Shown piece after piece: positions 48,416 to 55,334 of a stretch of DNA of 64,000 nucleotides; positions within the stretch are counted from its first letter, which is position 1, and each line of letters starts with the position of its first letter. A model generated the notes under the pieces. The model was not told the origin of the DNA. It did not search any database and was given only the letters and a program-made list of their open reading frames with translations. The translations under genes and the position numbers were made by a program. Origin of the DNA: Streptomyces piniterrae (lineage in GTDB: Bacteria > Actinomycetota > Actinomycetes > Streptomycetales > Streptomycetaceae); NCBI RefSeq assembly GCF_005048155.1, contig NZ_SUMB01000011.1, positions 62,001 to 126,000 on the forward strand, written 5' to 3'.

Positions 48416-48515
48416 CGTCCGACGATATCCCCGCCAACCATCCGAAGGCGGATGCAACGCACTACGGGGCCCGCCCTGTCGGACGGACCCCGTGGGAGTG
48501 AAACGGCGCGTCGCG

Positions 48516-48833
48516 TTACTGCATCACGGCGATGGCCAGCGCACGCCGGGCCCGCAGCGACGCCCGCTCGGCACGGCGCTGCATCCGCCGCGCGGTGGCG
48601 AGCCGATGGGCCCTGCGTTCGGATTCCGCCTCCCGGAGGCGTTCATGCATATGCGCACGCGCCAGGGCTTCTGGGATGAGTTGCATTTCGAGGTTCCTGT
48701 TCTGGCGCGCCTCGCGCGCACCGGAGTTCATGGGGACGGGGGTGTCGGTGAAATTGGGGTTCATCGTGGGGTCCTGCTTCTTGGGATCCCGAGTGACGGG
48801 ACGGTCGATCGTTCCTGTGCCGGTGGTGTTCAT
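48516..48833 (-). CDS. Small Arg-rich protein translationally coupled to wblC
   Basis: 105 aa from the ATG at 48833, which overlaps the wblC stop (ATGA); an alternative start is the ATG at 48764 (82 aa). The C-terminal 60 residues form one long, strongly basic Arg/Ala/Glu helix (RRMQRRAERASLRARRALAI); the N-terminus is disordered. No recognised domain. The coupling to wblC suggests co-expression in the antibiotic response. Confidence 0.6.
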   Translation of the reverse strand: MNTTGTGTIDRPVTRDPKKQDPTMNPNFTDTPVPMNSGAREARQNRNLEMQLIPEALARAHMHERLREAESERRAHRLATARRMQRRAERASLRARRALAIAVMQ

Positions 48834-49183
48834 GCCGCGACCGGGTTCTTGCGCGGACGGCCACGCGGACGCTTCCGGGGCACGACGACACCCTGGACGA
48901 AGAGCTCGCCACCCCAGACGCCCCACGGCTCACGGCGGTCCTTGGCGCCGGCCAGGCAGGCCTCACGGACGGGGCAGCTCTGACACAGCGTCTTGGCGTA
49001 CTCGACGTCGGCCGGGGACTCGGCGAAGAAGACCTCGGGGTCGTAGGTGCGGCAGGGGACAGCGGCGCCGAGGCGGTCGATCTCGTCGTCGAGCTCGGTG
49101 AGGGGCAGCAAGGAGTTCTCCTGGGGGTCGGGCGGAGGAATCAGGTCGGTCGATACGGACGGGGTGTGCGTCTGGAGTTGCAC
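48830..49183 (-). CDS. wblC: WhiB7-type iron-sulfur transcription factor WblC
   Basis: 117 aa from the GTG at 49183 (GAGGA 10 bp upstream). Four Fe-S cysteines (PCRTYD ... LCQSCPVREACLAG), the GVWGGE turn, and a C-terminal AT-hook KRPRGRPRKN that distinguishes WhiB7/WblC from other Wbl proteins. It partners with the principal sigma factor to activate intrinsic antibiotic-resistance genes. In S. coelicolor it also raises sigR expression after translation-inhibiting antibiotics. It is preceded by a 108-codon leader gene and an intrinsic terminator, so transcription is likely attenuated in the absence of antibiotics. Confidence 0.93.
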   Translation of the reverse strand: MQLQTHTPSVSTDLIPPPDPQENSLLPLTELDDEIDRLGAAVPCRTYDPEVFFAESPADVEYAKTLCQSCPVREACLAGAKDRREPWGVWGGELFVQGVVVPRKRPRGRPRKNPVAA

Positions 49184-49234
49184 TGTGGTGTGTTCCTCGT
49201 CTGTTCGGCCCGGCTGGTGGCGGGCGCGTTGGGC

Positions 49235-49276
49235 AATACAAAAGGGCCGCGGATCCCGGTGTGGGTTCCGCGGCCC
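49235..49276 (-). terminator. Intrinsic terminator in the wblC leader (attenuator)
   Basis: Minus strand: GGGCCGCGGAACCC, a 5-nt loop, GGGATCCGCGGCCC (13 of 14 pairs), then TTTTGTATT. It lies 27 nt after the leader gene stop and 52 nt before the wblC start. The arm core CCGCGG recurs inside the last codons of the leader gene (plus 49331-49337, GCCGCGG), allowing an alternative antiterminator pairing. Confidence 0.85.
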
Positions 49277-49303
49277 TGGAAGGTGCCGACCTGATCTCGC
49301 CGA

Positions 49304-49630
49304 TCAGGCTGGATCTCTCCAGGGTTCGAGGCCGCGGTAGGCCCACGTTTCATGCTTCGTCTGGTACTGCTGCGGGGATCCGGCACCATTGGCCGCGTTG
49401 AGGGCAAAGGCATCAGCCGCTGCCGTCACTGCTGCTACCGCAGGTGCCTCGGTCGGTCGCGCGGTGCGCTCACTGACCATCAGGACAGCGAGGGACTCGG
49501 GGCGCGCGACCTCGGAACCGGGCAGGCGGCCGAAGCCGGACAGACCGGTGCCAAGGAGCGAGGAGCCGAGGGTGCAGGTGGCGACGACCGAGAGATCGGT
49601 CATTTTGTTGGTCTCGATAATGCTGATCAC
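49304..49630 (-). CDS. wblC leader gene (upstream ORF, 108 codons)
   Basis: Starts at the GTG at 49630 with AGGAGG 8 nt upstream. Codon third positions are mostly G/C, so it is translated. Sequence: hydrophilic N-terminus (MISIIETNKMTDLS), Ala/Thr/Glu-rich middle, and C-terminus YQTKHETWAYRGLEPWRDPA. The terminal codons include the rare AGA (Arg) and CCA and encode the RNA segment that can pair with the attenuator arm. No domain recognised. Like mycobacterial whiB7 leaders, it probably acts in cis, ribosome stalling on it deciding whether wblC is transcribed; a product role cannot be excluded. Confidence 0.78.
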   Translation of the reverse strand: MISIIETNKMTDLSVVATCTLGSSLLGTGLSGFGRLPGSEVARPESLAVLMVSERTARPTEAPAVAAVTAAADAFALNAANGAGSPQQYQTKHETWAYRGLEPWRDPA

Positions 49631-49742
49631 TGGGCTCGCCTCCTCTCGGCGTCTCGGTGGACCGGGAAATCCCGCTCCAAGCTTGTTCAGTACAGCACGG
49701 AACCATCGGACCTCGGGAGGTCCGTCGTTTCCGTCTCCCGAA

Positions 49743-49780
49743 GGCTATGGGGCCGCGCTCCGCGTGCGCAAACTATTTTT
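49743..49780 (-). promoter_or_regulatory. Candidate wblC leader promoter with AT-rich upstream element
   Basis: Minus strand: AAAAAT, 2 bp, TTTGCG (49772-49767), 18 bp, ATAGCC (49748-49743). WblC/WhiB7 target promoters carry an AT-rich tract just upstream of the -35, so this suits autoactivation. It would start transcription near 49736, about 106 nt before the leader gene. Confidence 0.45.
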
Positions 49781-51998
49781 CCGACGAGTTTTCCGCGGTG
49801 CCTTCCGGGCCTTCATCCAGCACCCCCGCGACGTCCTCGCCGGCACACAGGGCCAGTACATCGGTGCCGTACCGGTCCAGCTTGCGCCGTCCTACTCCTG
49901 AGATGCGCGCAAGCTCCGATTCGGTTCCCGGAACCGCCTCGGCAATTGCCATCAATGTCTTGTCCGTGAAGACGCAGTACGCCGGCTGGCGCGACCGGGC
50001 GGCCTGCGCGGCCCGCCAGTCACGCAACCGCTCGTACAGCGCCTCGTCGAGATCCGAGGGACAGTCCTCGCAGCGCATCAGCTTCATCTCCCCCGCGGCC
50101 GTCAGCGTCCTGCTGCACACCCGGCAGCGGGCCGGACCACGGCTCTTGCGGCGGCCCGCGCCCACCGCTGCGCCGCCGCGCTCCACACCACCCGTGACAG
50201 CGCCCGGCGCACGCCGCACGGCCGCCGCCCCCGAACCGGGCCGCAGGCCGTTCAGGAACCGGCTGGCACGTCGCGAAGCACGGCCACCGGGAGACCGCGC
50301 CAGCGACCACGACAGGCCCAGATGCAGACGCGCACGGGTCACACCGACATACAGCAGCCGGCGCTCCTCCTCCAACTGCTCATCGGTCTTGGCGTAGGTG
50401 ATCGGCATCATGCCCTCGGTGAGACCGACCAGGAACACCGCATCCCACTCCAGACCCTTGGCGGCGTGCAGCGAAGCGAGCGTCACCCCCTCGACCGTCG
50501 GGGCGTGCTGGGCATTGGCGCGCTCGTCCAGCTCGGCGACAAGGTCGGCGAGGCCGGCTCCCGGGCGGGCCGCGGCGAATTCCTCGGCGAGCCGCACCAG
50601 CGCCGCCAGGGACTCCCAACGGTCGCGCACCGCACCCGACCCGGCCGGCGGCACACCGGTCCAACCCATGTCGCTGAGCACCGCCCTCACCTCGGACGGC
50701 AGATCGACGGCGTCGTCCAGCAGCGCGTCGTTGGCACCGAAGCGGGCCGCTCCGCGCAGCTTGATGCCGGCCTCGCGCACCTCGGGCCGCTCGAAGAACC
50801 GCTCGGCACCCCGCAACTGGTAGGGCACACCGACATCGGCCAGCGCCTGTTCGTAGACCTCGGACTGCGCGTTGATACGGAAGAGCACCGCTATCTCGCT
50901 GGCCGGGACGCCCGACGCGATGAGATCACGGACCCGGCGGGCGGTGCCCTCGGCCTCGGCCGGCTCGTCGGCGTACTCCACGAACACCGGCTCGGGACCG
51001 GCCTCGCGCTGCGAGACCAACTCCAGACGGTGCTCCGCGGCGCGGCCCCTGGCCTGGGACAGCAGCCCATTGGCGAGATGCACGACCTGGGGCGTGGAGC
51101 GGTAGTCGCGGACGAGCTTGACGACGGTCGCCTGCGGATGGCGGGTACGGAAGTTCAGCAGGTGTTCGGGGGTGGCGCCGGTGAAGCTGTAGATCGTCTG
51201 GCTGGCGTCGCCGACCACACAGAGACTGTCGCGGTCCCCCAGCCACAGGTCGAGCAGCCGCTGCTGGAGCGGGCTGACGTCCTGGTACTCGTCGACGACG
51301 AAGTGCTGATACTGCGAGCGGACCTGCTCGGCGATGTCGTGCCGGTCCTGGAGGACGCCGACGGTGAGCAGCAGCACGTCCTCGAAGTCGATGGCGCCGC
51401 GGTCCCGCTTCAGCTGCTCGTACGTGGCATAGATCTGCCCGATCTCCGCCGGGTCACGGGGCGCCTCACGCCCGGCCTTCACGACCGCGGCCGGGTAGTC
51501 GGCGGGCACGGTCTGGGTGACCTTGGACCATTCGATCTCACCCGTGGCATCGCGCAGCTCGTTGCGGTCCAGCCGGATGCGGCAGCGGGCCGCGGCCTCC
51601 GCGACGAGTTGGATCTTGCGCTCCAGCAGCCGCGGCACCTCGCCGCCGACGGCCTTGGGCCAGAAGAACTGCAGCTGCCGCAGGGCCGCCGAGTGAAACG
51701 TCCGCGCCTGCACCCCGCCCGCGCCGAGCTGCCGCAACCGCCCGCGCATCTCGCCCGCCGCACGCGCGGTGAAAGTGACCGCGAGCACACTCGCGGGCTG
51801 CAGGATCCCGGCCCGCACGCCGTACGCGATCCGGTGGGTGATCGCGCGGGTCTTGCCCGTACCCGCGCCGGCCAGCACACACACCGGACCGTGCAGAGCC
51901 ATCGCGACCTCGCGCTGCTCGGGGTCGAGCCCGTCGAGCACCGCGTCTGCAGAGTCAGGGACCTGCGGGAAGAGAGAGGAGCCGGTTGCTGCTGTCAC
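49773..51998 (-). CDS. uvrD2: ATP-dependent DNA helicase UvrD2
   Basis: 741 aa from the GTG at 51998. SF1A helicase motifs: Q motif (LDPEQREVAMAL), Walker A (AGAGTGKTRAITHR), Ia, DEYQDVSP, GDASQTIYSFTGA, motif V (TLASHLHAAKG-like, TLASLHAAKGLEWDAVFLVG) and VI (YVGVTRARLHL). Then a tetracysteine motif (CRVCS and MRCEDC) and an HRDC domain (about 660-720). This domain order defines UvrD2 of actinobacteria. It unwinds DNA in repair and is essential in mycobacteria. Divergent from mycoredoxin. Confidence 0.92.
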   Translation of the reverse strand: MTAATGSSLFPQVPDSADAVLDGLDPEQREVAMALHGPVCVLAGAGTGKTRAITHRIAYGVRAGILQPASVLAVTFTARAAGEMRGRLRQLGAGGVQARTFHSAALRQLQFFWPKAVGGEVPRLLERKIQLVAEAAARCRIRLDRNELRDATGEIEWSKVTQTVPADYPAAVVKAGREAPRDPAEIGQIYATYEQLKRDRGAIDFEDVLLLTVGVLQDRHDIAEQVRSQYQHFVVDEYQDVSPLQQRLLDLWLGDRDSLCVVGDASQTIYSFTGATPEHLLNFRTRHPQATVVKLVRDYRSTPQVVHLANGLLSQARGRAAEHRLELVSQREAGPEPVFVEYADEPAEAEGTARRVRDLIASGVPASEIAVLFRINAQSEVYEQALADVGVPYQLRGAERFFERPEVREAGIKLRGAARFGANDALLDDAVDLPSEVRAVLSDMGWTGVPPAGSGAVRDRWESLAALVRLAEEFAAARPGAGLADLVAELDERANAQHAPTVEGVTLASLHAAKGLEWDAVFLVGLTEGMMPITYAKTDEQLEEERRLLYVGVTRARLHLGLSWSLARSPGGRASRRASRFLNGLRPGSGAAAVRRAPGAVTGGVERGGAAVGAGRRKSRGPARCRVCSRTLTAAGEMKLMRCEDCPSDLDEALYERLRDWRAAQAARSRQPAYCVFTDKTLMAIAEAVPGTESELARISGVGRRKLDRYGTDVLALCAGEDVAGVLDEGPEGTAENSSEK

Positions 51999-52336
51999 CC
52001 CGCCATGCTGCCAGGTCCCCCGGGACTCCCGGGAAAGCCGTCCACAGACGCCCCACCCCGGTCGTACCGATCCCGCCCACTGTGGACGGGCCCCGACCCG
52101 CACCGCCGGATTCTGCTGTGATGAACCAGCGGCCAGGACACCGGGGGGCGGAGGCGAGGGCGAGGGGCGAGAGGCGAGGTTGGGGTGGGTGGCGCGGTTG
52201 GGGTCTGTGGCCCGGGTGGGGTGGTCCGGGCGGGAGGCCGGGGAGGCTGGGGAGGCCGCGGCGCCGGAGGCCGGAGGGGGTGGGGGCGGGGCGGGGGCGG
52301 GGGGAGGGGCCCCGGGGCGAGGGTGCCGGGAGCGTC
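51999..52336. other. G-rich non-coding region between uvrD2 and mrx1
   Basis: The 5' half (about 52139-52320) is strongly asymmetric, with G on the plus strand. It contains runs of 4-6 G (52275-52309, of the type GGGGGTGGGGGCGGGG) that could form intramolecular G-quadruplexes. No gene is supported on either strand. Beyond it lie the SigR-like promoter and the mrx1 leader. Confidence 0.6.
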
Positions 52337-52363
52337 GGGAATGACTGCGGCCCCCCGAGCGTT
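52337..52363 (+). promoter_or_regulatory. SigR-type promoter upstream of mycoredoxin
   Basis: GGGAAT (52337-52342), 18 bp, GTT (52361-52363) matches GGAAT-N18-GTT exactly. It is 145 bp upstream of the mrx1 start and in the right orientation. Mycoredoxin recycles mycothiol mixed disulfides, a SigR-regulon role. Confidence 0.75.
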
Positions 52364-52458
52364 CTCCCCCTCGGCGCCGCCGGAGCGCCACGCCGGGTAC
52401 GGCGTCGGACGGTACTGAACCGAGGACCTGCCGAACGCCGACCTGCGGATGATGACCC

Positions 52459-52498
52459 ACCGGACGATGGCTTACCGAACGATGACTTACCGAAGGAG
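52459..52498 (+). repeat. 15-bp direct repeats before mrx1
   Basis: ACCGGACGATGGCTT (52459-52473) and ACCGAACGATGACTT (52474-52488) are adjacent, followed by a third partial unit ACCGAAGGAG that supplies the mrx1 SD (AAGGAG). Confidence 0.6.
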
Positions 52499-52508
52499 CA
52501 CGTGACGC

Positions 52509-52751
52509 ATGGCGGGCACTGTGACGATGTACAGCACGACCTGGTGCGGTTACTGCCGTCGGCTGAAGAGCCAGATGGACCGCGAGGGGATCGCGTACAC
52601 CGAGATCAACATCGAGGAGGACCCGAAGTCCGCCGCGTTCGTGGCCGAGGCGAACGGCGGCAACCAGACGGTGCCGACCGTGCGCTTCGCCGATGGGTCG
52701 ACGCTGACCAACCCGTCTCTGGCACAGGTCAAGCAGAAGATCGGGGCCTGA
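52509..52751 (+). CDS. mrx1: Mycoredoxin 1
   Basis: 80 aa glutaredoxin-fold protein with active site CGYC (residues 13-16 in YSTTWCGYCRRLK), cis-Pro in QTVPTVRFADG and the C-terminal Gly-Ala end. CGYC and its place beside uvrD2 identify mycoredoxin 1, which reduces mycothiolated proteins with mycothiol. AAGGAG 8 bp before the ATG. A SigR-type promoter lies upstream. Cytoplasmic. Confidence 0.9.
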   Translation: MAGTVTMYSTTWCGYCRRLKSQMDREGIAYTEINIEEDPKSAAFVAEANGGNQTVPTVRFADGSTLTNPSLAQVKQKIGA

Positions 52752-52824
52752 CCGGCGCGAGGCCGGACGGCCGGGGCCCGACCGGCGCACGGTCGGCACC
52801 CCGCCGTTGCGAAGTGAGCGGTTT

Positions 52825-52874
52825 CACAGGGCCGCCGGACGGATCCGTCGTACGGACCGGCCGGCGGCCCTGTG
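52825..52874. terminator. Terminator between mrx1 and nudC
   Basis: CACAGGGCCGCCGG / CCGGCGGCCCTGTG, 14-bp perfect stem; the 22-nt loop can pair within itself. Serves the convergent genes. Confidence 0.8.
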
Positions 52875-52910
52875 TGCTCAGCGGGGCCCGCGCGCGGGCC
52901 GCCCGCCCGG

Positions 52911-53846
52911 CTACGGCTTGGGCAGCGGCTTTCCGTACCAGAGCTCGATCAGGCGGGCCGCGATGGAGATCCCGTACGGGGGGAGGACCTCGCCGGACTC
53001 GAAGGCGGCGCGCAGGTCCTCGCGGGAGAACCAGCGGGCCTCTTCGATCTCCTCGCCGTCCACCTGGATCTCGGACGAGGTGGCGCGCGCCATGAAGCCG
53101 AGCATCAGGCTGGAGGGGAAGGGCCAGGGCTGGCTGGCGATGTATTCGACGTCGCCGATGACGACACCTGCTTCTTCGAAGACTTCCCGTGCCACCGACT
53201 GTTCGATGGACTCCCCAGGCTCGACGAAGCCCGCGAGGGTGGAGAAGCGGCCTTCGGGCCAGTGGACCTGGCGGCCCAGGAGGGCCCGGTCGTCCTCGTC
53301 GGTGACGAGCATGATCACGGCGGGGTCGGTGCGCGGGTAGTGCTCGGCGCCGCAGGCGGGGCAGCGGCGGATGTGCCCGGCGGCGGCGATGACGGTGCGT
53401 TCGCCGCAGCGCGAGCAGAAGCGGTGCAGGCGCTGCCAGTTCTCCAGGGCCACGGCGTGCACGAGGAGGCCGGCGTCGCGCGGGGACAGCAGCAGGCCGG
53501 CCTCGCGGAGTCCGGCGGGCCGGGCGGACTGGTCCATGCGGCCGGGCAGCGCGTCCTTCTGGAGGGCGAAGTAGCTGACGCCGTCCCCGTCGGTGCCGAG
53601 GTAGTAGCGGTGTGCCTCGGTCAGCGGCGCCTCGAAGGACGGCGTCATGATCAGCTCGGTGCGGCCGTCGGGGGTGTCGTCGATCAGGGCCTGGCCGCCG
53701 GACACCACGAAGACGCGCGTGGTCGGGTGGCTCCAGGCCGCCGCGAGCCATGCCTCGTCGAGGCGGTGGTGGGCGGAGCGGTCGATTCCGCTCGGTGCGC
53801 TGAAGGTGAGCGGCCGGTCGGCGCTGTGGTCGGTCCAGGTGGTCAC
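52911..53846 (-). CDS. nudC: NAD+ diphosphatase / decapping Nudix enzyme
   Basis: 311 aa from the GTG at 53846 (a TTG at 53858 is possible). Zinc ribbon CSRCG...CPACG (about 148-170), Nudix box GFVEPGESIEQSVAREVFEE and the NudC-specific SQPWPFPSS motif are all present. It hydrolyses NADH/NAD+ and removes NAD caps from RNA. Homologous to M. tuberculosis Rv3199c, likewise beside uvrD2/mrx1. Confidence 0.93.
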   Translation of the reverse strand: MTTWTDHSADRPLTFSAPSGIDRSAHHRLDEAWLAAAWSHPTTRVFVVSGGQALIDDTPDGRTELIMTPSFEAPLTEAHRYYLGTDGDGVSYFALQKDALPGRMDQSARPAGLREAGLLLSPRDAGLLVHAVALENWQRLHRFCSRCGERTVIAAAGHIRRCPACGAEHYPRTDPAVIMLVTDEDDRALLGRQVHWPEGRFSTLAGFVEPGESIEQSVAREVFEEAGVVIGDVEYIASQPWPFPSSLMLGFMARATSSEIQVDGEEIEEARWFSREDLRAAFESGEVLPPYGISIAARLIELWYGKPLPKP

Positions 53847-53923
53847 TGGTGGTTCCAACTCCCCCTATGGCGTGGGCGATTGCTGCGTACGGAAGCGGAG
53901 CGGTACTGGGGCACAGGCGCCGG

Positions 53924-55324
53924 TCAAGCGGTGCGCCAGGTGTCCGCCAGGTCGCCCCAGAGGTGGGCGGCGGTCTCGACGCCCTTCATCAGCAGGTCGA
54001 GCTCGACCTTTTCGTTCGGTGCGTGCCAGCCGTCGGAGGGGATGGAGATGCCGAGGAAGAGGACCGGGACGCCGAGGACGTCCTGGAGGTCGGCGGCGGG
54101 TCCCGAGCCGCCCTCGCGGGTGAAGCGGATCTTCTGGCCGAAGGCCCGTCCCATGGCGCGGACGACGGACTGGAGCGCGGGGTGGTCGAGCGGGGTCAGG
54201 CAGGGGCGGGTGGCGCCCCAGAAGGTGATGTCGTGGCGGATGCCGGCGGGGAGGCTCGCCGCGACCCAGTCGCGTACGGACTGCTGGACGGTGTCGGCGT
54301 CCTGTCCTGCGACGAGGCGGAAGGAGAGTTTGAGCTGGGCGGTGGACGGCACGATGGTCTTGCCGCCGGGGCCCTGGTAGCCGCCGCCGATGCCGTTGAC
54401 CTCGGCGGTGGGGCGGGCCCAGATGCGCTCCAGGGTGGTGCTGCCGGTCTCGCCGAGGGTGGCGTGGGAGTGGGCCGTGCGCAGCCACTCGGCTTCGTCG
54501 AAGGGCAGTTCGGCGAAGAGTTCGCGTTCGCGGTCGGTGAGTTCGATGATGCCGTCGTAGAAGCCGGGGATGGCGACGCGGCGGTCGGTGTCGTGGAGTG
54601 CGGCGGCGAGGCGGGCGGCCTCGGTGGCGGGGTTGGGGACCGCGCCGCCGAAGGAGCCGGAGTGGATGTCCTGGTCGGGTCCGTGGAGGTCGATCTGGCA
54701 GTCCGTCAGGCCGCGCATGCCGGTGCAGACGGTCGGGGTGTCCTTGGACCACATGCCGGTGTCGGAGACGATCACCGTGTCGCAGGCGAGGCGGTCGGCG
54801 TGCTTCTCGATCAGCGCCGGGAAGTTCGGTGAGCCGGACTCCTCCTCGCCCTCGATGAGGAGCTTGAGGTTGACGGCGGGGGTGGTGCGGCCGGTGGCGG
54901 CGAGGTGTGCGCGGACTCCCAGGGTGTGGAAGAACACCTGGCCCTTGTCGTCGGCGGCGCCGCGGGCGTAGAGCTTGCCGTCGATGGTCTGCGGCTCGAA
55001 GGGGTCGGTGTGCCAGCCGTCCTCGCGGGCGGCGGGCTGCACGTCGTGGTGGCCGTAGACGAGCACGGTCGGCGCGGACGGGTCTCCGGAGGGCCACTCG
55101 GCGAAGACCGCGGGCAGGCCGTCGGTCTCCCAGATCTCGGTGGTCGGGAAGCCGGTGTCGGCGAGCTTGGCGGCGAGCCACTGGGCGCTGCGGCGGACGT
55201 CGGCGGCGCGCTCGGGGTCGGCCGATACGGAGGGGATGCGCAGCCACTCGGCGAGGTCGTCGAGGAAGGTGTCGCGGTGGCTGGTGAGGTACGCGCGGAC
55301 GGCGCTGTCCGGGGTGGTGCTCAT
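53924..55324 (-). CDS. M20-family metallopeptidase (dipeptidase)
   Basis: 466 aa from the ATG at 55324. M20 residues: GHHDVQPA (metal His, Asp), ARGAADDKGQ (bridging Asp), EGEEESGS (catalytic Glu and metal Glu) and the late His in HAPNEKVEL. Cytosolic, no signal peptide; the closest annotated relatives are di/tripeptidases. Located 10 bp after the adnB stop, so it may be the last gene of the adnA-adnB operon. Confidence 0.88.
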   Translation of the reverse strand: MSTTPDSAVRAYLTSHRDTFLDDLAEWLRIPSVSADPERAADVRRSAQWLAAKLADTGFPTTEIWETDGLPAVFAEWPSGDPSAPTVLVYGHHDVQPAAREDGWHTDPFEPQTIDGKLYARGAADDKGQVFFHTLGVRAHLAATGRTTPAVNLKLLIEGEEESGSPNFPALIEKHADRLACDTVIVSDTGMWSKDTPTVCTGMRGLTDCQIDLHGPDQDIHSGSFGGAVPNPATEAARLAAALHDTDRRVAIPGFYDGIIELTDRERELFAELPFDEAEWLRTAHSHATLGETGSTTLERIWARPTAEVNGIGGGYQGPGGKTIVPSTAQLKLSFRLVAGQDADTVQQSVRDWVAASLPAGIRHDITFWGATRPCLTPLDHPALQSVVRAMGRAFGQKIRFTREGGSGPAADLQDVLGVPVLFLGISIPSDGWHAPNEKVELDLLMKGVETAAHLWGDLADTWRTA

Positions 55325-55334
55325 ACGGCCGAGC

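Noticed and set aside
49141..49413. Alternative minus-strand frame overlapping the wblC leader and start
   Set aside because: No SD, runs through the terminator hairpin and into wblC out of frame; the 49304-49630 frame has SD and codon bias.
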